Assembly (NCBI GenBank): GCA_963791615.1
Contig: CAWBTE010000008.1
Coordinates: 124,001 to 188,000, forward strand
Length of the DNA: 64,000 nt
Reading direction: 5' to 3'
Source of the DNA: CAILZL01 sp963791615
GTDB taxonomy: Bacteria; Pseudomonadota; Gammaproteobacteria; Steroidobacterales; Steroidobacteraceae
The notes under the pieces are model-generated. The model was given only the letters and a program-made list of their open reading frames with translations. It ran no database searches and was not told where the DNA came from. The position numbers were made by a program, and so were the translations under genes. Position 1 is the stretch's first letter. Each line of letters opens with the position of its first letter. This document shows positions 61,681 through 64,000 of the stretch, one piece after another.

Positions 61681-62412
61681 TCAGTTGGCGGCGGTGTTGC
61701 GCGCCTTGAGTTGCTCTTCCACTTCTTCAATGCGGATATGGCGCACATCCTTGCCATGCACCATATAGATCACATACTCGCAGATATTCTTGGCGTGGTC
61801 ACCAATACGTTCGATGGCGCGCGCCACCCATAACACATCAATGGCGCGCCGAATCGAACGCGGGTCTTCCATCATGAAGGTAATGCACTGGCGCTGGATG
61901 GCTTCGTACTCTTCATCCACCAGCCGGTCGCGCTTGGCCACTGCCACGGCGGCATCGGCATCCAGACGCGCAAAGGCGTCCAGTGCGTCATGAACAATTT
62001 CCTCGACCACCCGACCGAGATGCTTGATTTCACGATAGCGGTCAGCAGGACGCTCCATGGTCGCCAGACGCGAACCGATGTAGCCAATTTTTTCCGCTTC
62101 ATCGCCAATGCGTTCCAGATCGGTAATGGTCTTGATCACCGCCACAATCAGGCGCAGATCACCCGCTGCGGGCGAGCGCGTAGCCAGAATGCGGTTGCAA
62201 TCTTCATCAATGGCCACTTCCATGGCATTGACGCGATGGTCGTTGCGCGCCACGCGATCTGCGGCCGCCGAATCACCGTTCACCAGCGCCTGGACGGCAT
62301 TGGCCAGCTGTTCTTCAACCAGTCCGCCCATTTGCAGGACGGTAGTGCGCACGCGTTCAAGGTCAGCGTTGTAGCGACTCAGGATGTGATGGGACAGATC
62401 AGCTTTTTCCAC
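61681..62412 (-). CDS. phoU: PhoU-family regulator (second copy, next to phoR)
   Basis: 243 residues. It begins HILSRYNADLERVRTTVLQM and has both metal-binding repeats, ITDLERIGDEAEKIGYIGSR and AIERIGDHAKNICEYVIYMV, plus MEVAIDEDCNRILA. It is longer and closer to E. coli PhoU than the copy at 57625. It lies downstream of phoR across a 143-bp inverted repeat. Two PhoU proteins may divide control of PhoR and of the transporter. Confidence 0.93.
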   Translation of the reverse strand: MEKADLSHHILSRYNADLERVRTTVLQMGGLVEEQLANAVQALVNGDSAAADRVARNDHRVNAMEVAIDEDCNRILATRSPAAGDLRLIVAVIKTITDLERIGDEAEKIGYIGSRLATMERPADRYREIKHLGRVVEEIVHDALDAFARLDADAAVAVAKRDRLVDEEYEAIQRQCITFMMEDPRSIRRAIDVLWVARAIERIGDHAKNICEYVIYMVHGKDVRHIRIEEVEEQLKARNTAAN

Positions 62413-62490
62413 GACGATGCTCCGGATTGATTACAGGTATACCGACTCAACTGACCGGGCGCAACCCGGCCTCCCTGACTGAAGCGACTT

Positions 62491-62633
62491 AGAACCTGTT
62501 CAAAGTCTCGATCAAGGGATGCAGCGCAAGGCGGAACTGCACAAAAAAACGCAGCGTACACGCAGTACGTGAGTATTTTTTGTGCCGTTCCAACGCCGCG
62601 ATGCGCCCTTCAGCGAGACTTTAAACAGGTTCT
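62491..62633. repeat. 143-bp imperfect inverted repeat (ERIC/MITE-like) between phoR and phoU
   Basis: The ends are AGAACCTGTTCAAAGTCTCG at 62491 and the inverse of AGAACCTGTTTAAAGTCTCG at 62633. The arms stay complementary for most of about 65 bases each, around a CGTAC-ACGCA-GTACG centre (near 62555-62569). The right end touches the last base of the phoR stop codon. There is no coding capacity. The layout, one long cruciform with conserved ends, resembles ERIC or MITE elements. Confidence 0.85.
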
Positions 62634-63992
62634 CAGCGACTGGCCACCGCAGCCGAATAGATACGGTTGGTGACACGCGACACCGGAAAGTGACAAGTGA
62701 AGGTACTGCCCTTGCCCAATTCGCTCTCGATAGTGAGCGTCGCCTCGTGACGCTGTAACGCATGCTTGACGATGGACAGCCCCAGACCAAAGCCGCCCAT
62801 CTCGCGCGAGCGGCCTTCATCGACACGGTAAAAGCGTTCGGTCAGGCGCGGCAGATGCTCAGGCGCAATGCCCACGCCGGTATCCGTTACGGACAGGTGC
62901 GCACCTTCGGCATCACTCCACCAGCGAATCGCGACGCTGCCCTGCTCGGGCGTGTACTTGACCGCGTTGGAGACAAGGTTCGCAAAAACAGATTGCAGTT
63001 CTGTTTCCGAACCGAGCAGACACACGTCATGGTCAATCTTCAGGGTGATGTCACGGGGGCGGTGCTCCAGGCTCGTGACATCCTTGCGAATCAGCGCCAG
63101 CAGGCCCGGCACATCGACACACTGGACTTCGACCACTTCGCCGCTGTTTTCGAGGCGGGACAACTGCAACAGCTGTTCGATCAGGCTGCGCATGCGTTCC
63201 GATTGCCGCCGCATTTCACTGACAGGCGCCTGCCAGGTCACATCCAGTTGCGGATCATCGGCCAGTGCATCCAGATACCCCGAGATCACGGTCAGCGGTG
63301 AGCGCAGTTCGTGTGAAGCATTGGCGACGAAATCCTTGCGCATGACTTCAATGCGAATTTCCCGGGTGACATCGCGCACGATCAGCAGTTTCTGCGCCGA
63401 GCCTTCGGCCTGCACCAGATGGAAACGACAGCCAGCGTTGCACCTGACCGGGCTGATGCAAGGTCACCGAGCTGGCGTAATCGCCCTGCTCGAGGTACTG
63501 CACGAAGGCCGGATATCGCACCAGATTCTCGATACGAATACCCACATCACGCTTGCGCCGCAAGCCCAGCCAGCGTTCGGCCTTGTCATTGAACCAGAGC
63601 AACTCGTTATGTGGCCCCAGCAACGCCGCGCCATCGGGCATACCACCCGTGAGGCGACGAAACTCGCGCAGCAGGTTCACTACCCGCTGCTTGTGGAACT
63701 GCTTGCGACGATAAATGCGCGCGATAACGGCCGTCAGCTCACCCCAGGGACCGCCAAAATCCGGTGGGTGCAGCACGCTGCGAAAACGTACCCAGCGATC
63801 CAGTTCCCACAGGTTGCGCAGTTGTGTGAGCAGGTACAGACCCAGCCCGATCGCCAGCCACCCTGCCGTGCCGCCGAACATCCCGCCCAGCAACACGGCG
63901 ATACCCACGACCAGCACCACACGCCAGATCAGCTGCCAGGTGATTCCGGAAAAGCGGGCCAGCTGAAAACGGGATAGGCGTGGCGGATTCAT
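62633..63992 (-). pseudogene. phoR: Phosphate-regulon sensor kinase PhoR, frameshifted in this sequence
   Basis: About 452 codons. N-terminal membrane helices (WQLIWRVVLVVGIAVLLGGM, GWLAIGLGLYLL) and a PAS region (GGMPDGAALLGPHNELLWFN, YLEQGDYASSVTLHQPGQ) precede the kinase core. The phosphoacceptor motif is ANASHELRSPLTVISGYLD; ATPase boxes are FANLVSNAVKYTPEQ, VTDTGVGIAP and GGFGLGLSIVKHALQRH. Frame is lost at VQRWLSF; the rest (HLVQAEGSAQKLLIVRDVTR) is in the next frame. One surplus C on the coding strand (GG at 63421-63422) explains it. phoB would be expected just beyond the right edge. Confidence 0.88.
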
Positions 63993-64000
63993 GAGTTCGG

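Noticed and set aside
62868..63977. A 369-codon plus-strand open frame opposite phoR
   Set aside because: It lies over the PhoR kinase core, whose motifs are unmistakable on the minus strand; the antisense product has low-complexity Ser/Arg content.
1..64000. CRISPR arrays, rRNA or tRNA genes, and riboswitches
   Set aside because: No regularly spaced direct repeats, no rRNA-like stretches, no complete cloverleaf and no recognisable riboswitch core were seen.

Overview
The window looks like a chromosomal segment of a gammaproteobacterium. The order rseP-bamA-skp-lpxD-fabZ-lpxA-lpxB-rnhB behind frr-uppS-cdsA-dxr, and the run rpsB/tsf | map-glnD-dapC-dapD, are typical of that class. Having map, glnD, dapC and dapD in a row, with yffB and dapE nearby, recalls Xanthomonadales and their relatives (Nevskiales, Steroidobacterales). 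That narrower placement is inference from gene order and accessory families, not from a search.

Layout. 1-10.6 kb: the tail of an outer membrane protein, a ferritin-like gene, then a Crp-type regulator fused back to back with a giant cyclic beta-1,2-glucan synthase (ndvB, 2904 aa). 10.7-18.8 kb: a locus of exported proteins (two tandem paralogues, a metallo-beta-lactamase-fold hydrolase, a dihaem cytochrome c, a DUF6152 protein, an unknown exported protein) facing a TonB-dependent receptor. 19.1-35.2 kb: the envelope, isoprenoid and translation core (rnhB, lpxB, lpxA, fabZ, lpxD, skp, bamA, rseP, dxr, cdsA, uppS, frr, pyrH, tsf, rpsB, with map divergent). 35.3-40.1 kb: glnD, dapC, dapD. 40.1-48.6 kb: a segment with a two-component system, a beta-propeller protein, a DUF1223 protein and a four-gene operon (ferritin-like diiron protein, KAS III-like enzyme, ABC ATPase, ABC-2 permease). 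48.7-53 kb: arsenic genes (arsR-arsC-acr3), a chromate-transporter homologue, a small membrane protein and a histidine phosphatase. 53-59.3 kb: the phosphate system in the order pstB-phoU-porin-pstS-pstC-pstA. 59.5-61.1 kb: dapE and yffB. 61.1-64 kb: phoR-phoU-dsbB.

The most striking signal is an ungapped 63-bp match (56 of 63 bases by eye) between the 3' end of dapD (40057-40119) and a stray stretch at 48541-48603 that still encodes a DapD-like C-terminus and stop. The two copies bracket the 8.4-kb segment, as in the attL/attR geometry left by an element that integrates in the 3' end of a gene. No integrase is visible. The segment carries the four-gene KAS III/diiron/ABC operon, which I do not recognise as a described system.

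Second, at least 13 apparent single-base frameshifts break or distort otherwise well-conserved genes (TonB receptor, glnD, sensor kinase, propeller protein, ABC permease four times, diiron protein twice, arsR, pstC, phoR). Several are contractions of G/C runs, so sequence error is the leading explanation, but they are densest inside the 8.4-kb segment. Third, several families of palindromic intergenic repeats are present, including one apparently embedded in frame in ndvB and a 143-bp inverted repeat abutting the phoR stop codon. No rRNA, tRNA, CRISPR array or transposase was seen.
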